Shown in pieces: positions 63,708 through 64,000 of a stretch of 64,000 bases of DNA. Below the pieces are notes generated by a model. The model was not told the origin of the DNA, searched no databases, and saw only the letters and a list, made by a program, of their open reading frames with translations. This DNA is from Candidatus Mycobacterium methanotrophicum. Its GTDB lineage: Bacteria; Actinomycetota; Actinomycetes; Mycobacteriales; Mycobacteriaceae. Position 1 is the stretch's first letter. The number at the start of each line of letters is the position of its first letter. The stretch is taken from NCBI RefSeq assembly GCF_023515995.1, contig NZ_CP097320.1, positions 3,844,001 to 3,908,000 of the forward strand, written 5' to 3'. The position numbers were made by a program, and so were the translations under genes.

Positions 63708-64000
63708 CCCGGCGGCGCGGCGTCACCGAGCAGGCCGCGGTCGCCGCGATCGAGCAGGGTTGTCGCATTCTGCGGCTTCCGACCATCCGTGACCGCTTTG
63801 TCGAGGTCGCCGCCGCCGCCGAACGCGAGCAACTGAGCTACCTGGGGTTTTTATCAGAGCTGGTGATCGCCGAATGCGACGACCGCACACAGCGTCGCGC
63901 CCAGCGGCGAATCCGTGACGCCGGCTTTCCTCGCCCAAAGCGGTTGGAGGAGTTCTCTTTTGACGCTAACTCGGCCGTCAATCCCGCGGTCATCGGCCAG
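63704..64000 (+). CDS. istB: IS21-family helper ATPase IstB, cut by window edge
   Basis: Starts at ATG 63704, overlapping the istA stop. The first 99 residues show the IstB N-terminal helical part: VAAIEQGCRILRLPTIRDRF, EREQLSYLGFLSELVIAECD and RRIRDAGFPRPKRLEEFSFD. The AAA+ ATP site would follow outside the window. IstB loads IstA onto target DNA. Confidence 0.9.
   Translation, partial: MTRRRGVTEQAAVAAIEQGCRILRLPTIRDRFVEVAAAAEREQLSYLGFLSELVIAECDDRTQRRAQRRIRDAGFPRPKRLEEFSFDANSAVNPAVIGQ

Larger units (their letters stand above)
60445..64000 (+). mobile_element. IS21-family element, right end outside the window
   Basis: It inserts into the IS5 transposase near 60445-60451. The left end carries the multiple terminal binding sites usual in IS21. 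istA and istB follow with a 4-bp overlap. IS110 copy 2 sits between the left end and istA at 60584-62092; removing it restores CTGTCAGGAGAAGTGGAGG, a continuous leader with a ribosome site for istA. Confidence 0.8.

Overview
The window comes from a GC-rich actinobacterial chromosome and is almost certainly a non-tuberculous, probably slow-growing Mycobacterium. It carries the mycobacterial cell-envelope and cofactor genes pimE, lpqW, mmpL13, mshB, fbiC and an F420-binding protein. From memory of the M. tuberculosis map, it follows, in reverse order, the backbone from about Rv1173 (fbiC) down to Rv1120c. It is not the M. tuberculosis complex: the PE/PPE pair next to mshB and narGHJI between typA and mutT2 are missing, MmpL13 is one intact gene, and a type III polyketide synthase sits before the Rv1139c/Rv1138c pair.

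Layout. 1-2.1 kb: thiolase end plus two fused IS remnants. 2.3-23.5 kb: mostly intact core genes for F420 (fbiC), mycothiol (mshB), lipomannan/PIM synthesis (lpqW, pimE), translation GTPase typA, mutT2, pterin dehydratase, secreted proteins, sirtuin and mmpL13. 23.8-45 kb: a mixed zone with intact genes (mcr, CPBP protease, PKS-methyltransferase-flavoprotein operon, metE under a cobalamin riboswitch, ppdK, two Mce-associated proteins) among many decayed genes. 45-50 kb: gnd2, zwf, a frameshifted adenylate cyclase and small conserved genes. 50-64 kb: an accessory island of IS607-like, IS110-family (two copies), ISL3-like, IS5-like and IS21-like elements, two RelBE-type toxin-antitoxin modules, an Mrr-like nuclease, a truncated OLD-like ATPase and several gene stubs.

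Two themes stand out. First, decay. Many genes carry one nonsense or frameshift change, or have lost a central block while both ends remain, several of them in frame (DUF3556, alpha/beta hydrolase, NmrA-like, F420-dependent reductase-like). Second, the 1.5 kb IS110-family element is present twice in inverted orientation and nearly identical. Comparing the copies fixes its ends and a CT core. Its 250-bp leader contains two stem-closed loops whose sequences match, in the right order, the two target half-sites and the two element ends. This is a readable bridge RNA.

Functionally, the intact genes serve redox cofactors (F420, mycothiol), the pentose phosphate pathway, methionine synthesis, envelope glycolipids and a predicted phenolic-lipid/alkylquinone pathway. 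Respiratory nitrate reductase and methylcitrate-cycle genes are absent from their usual places.
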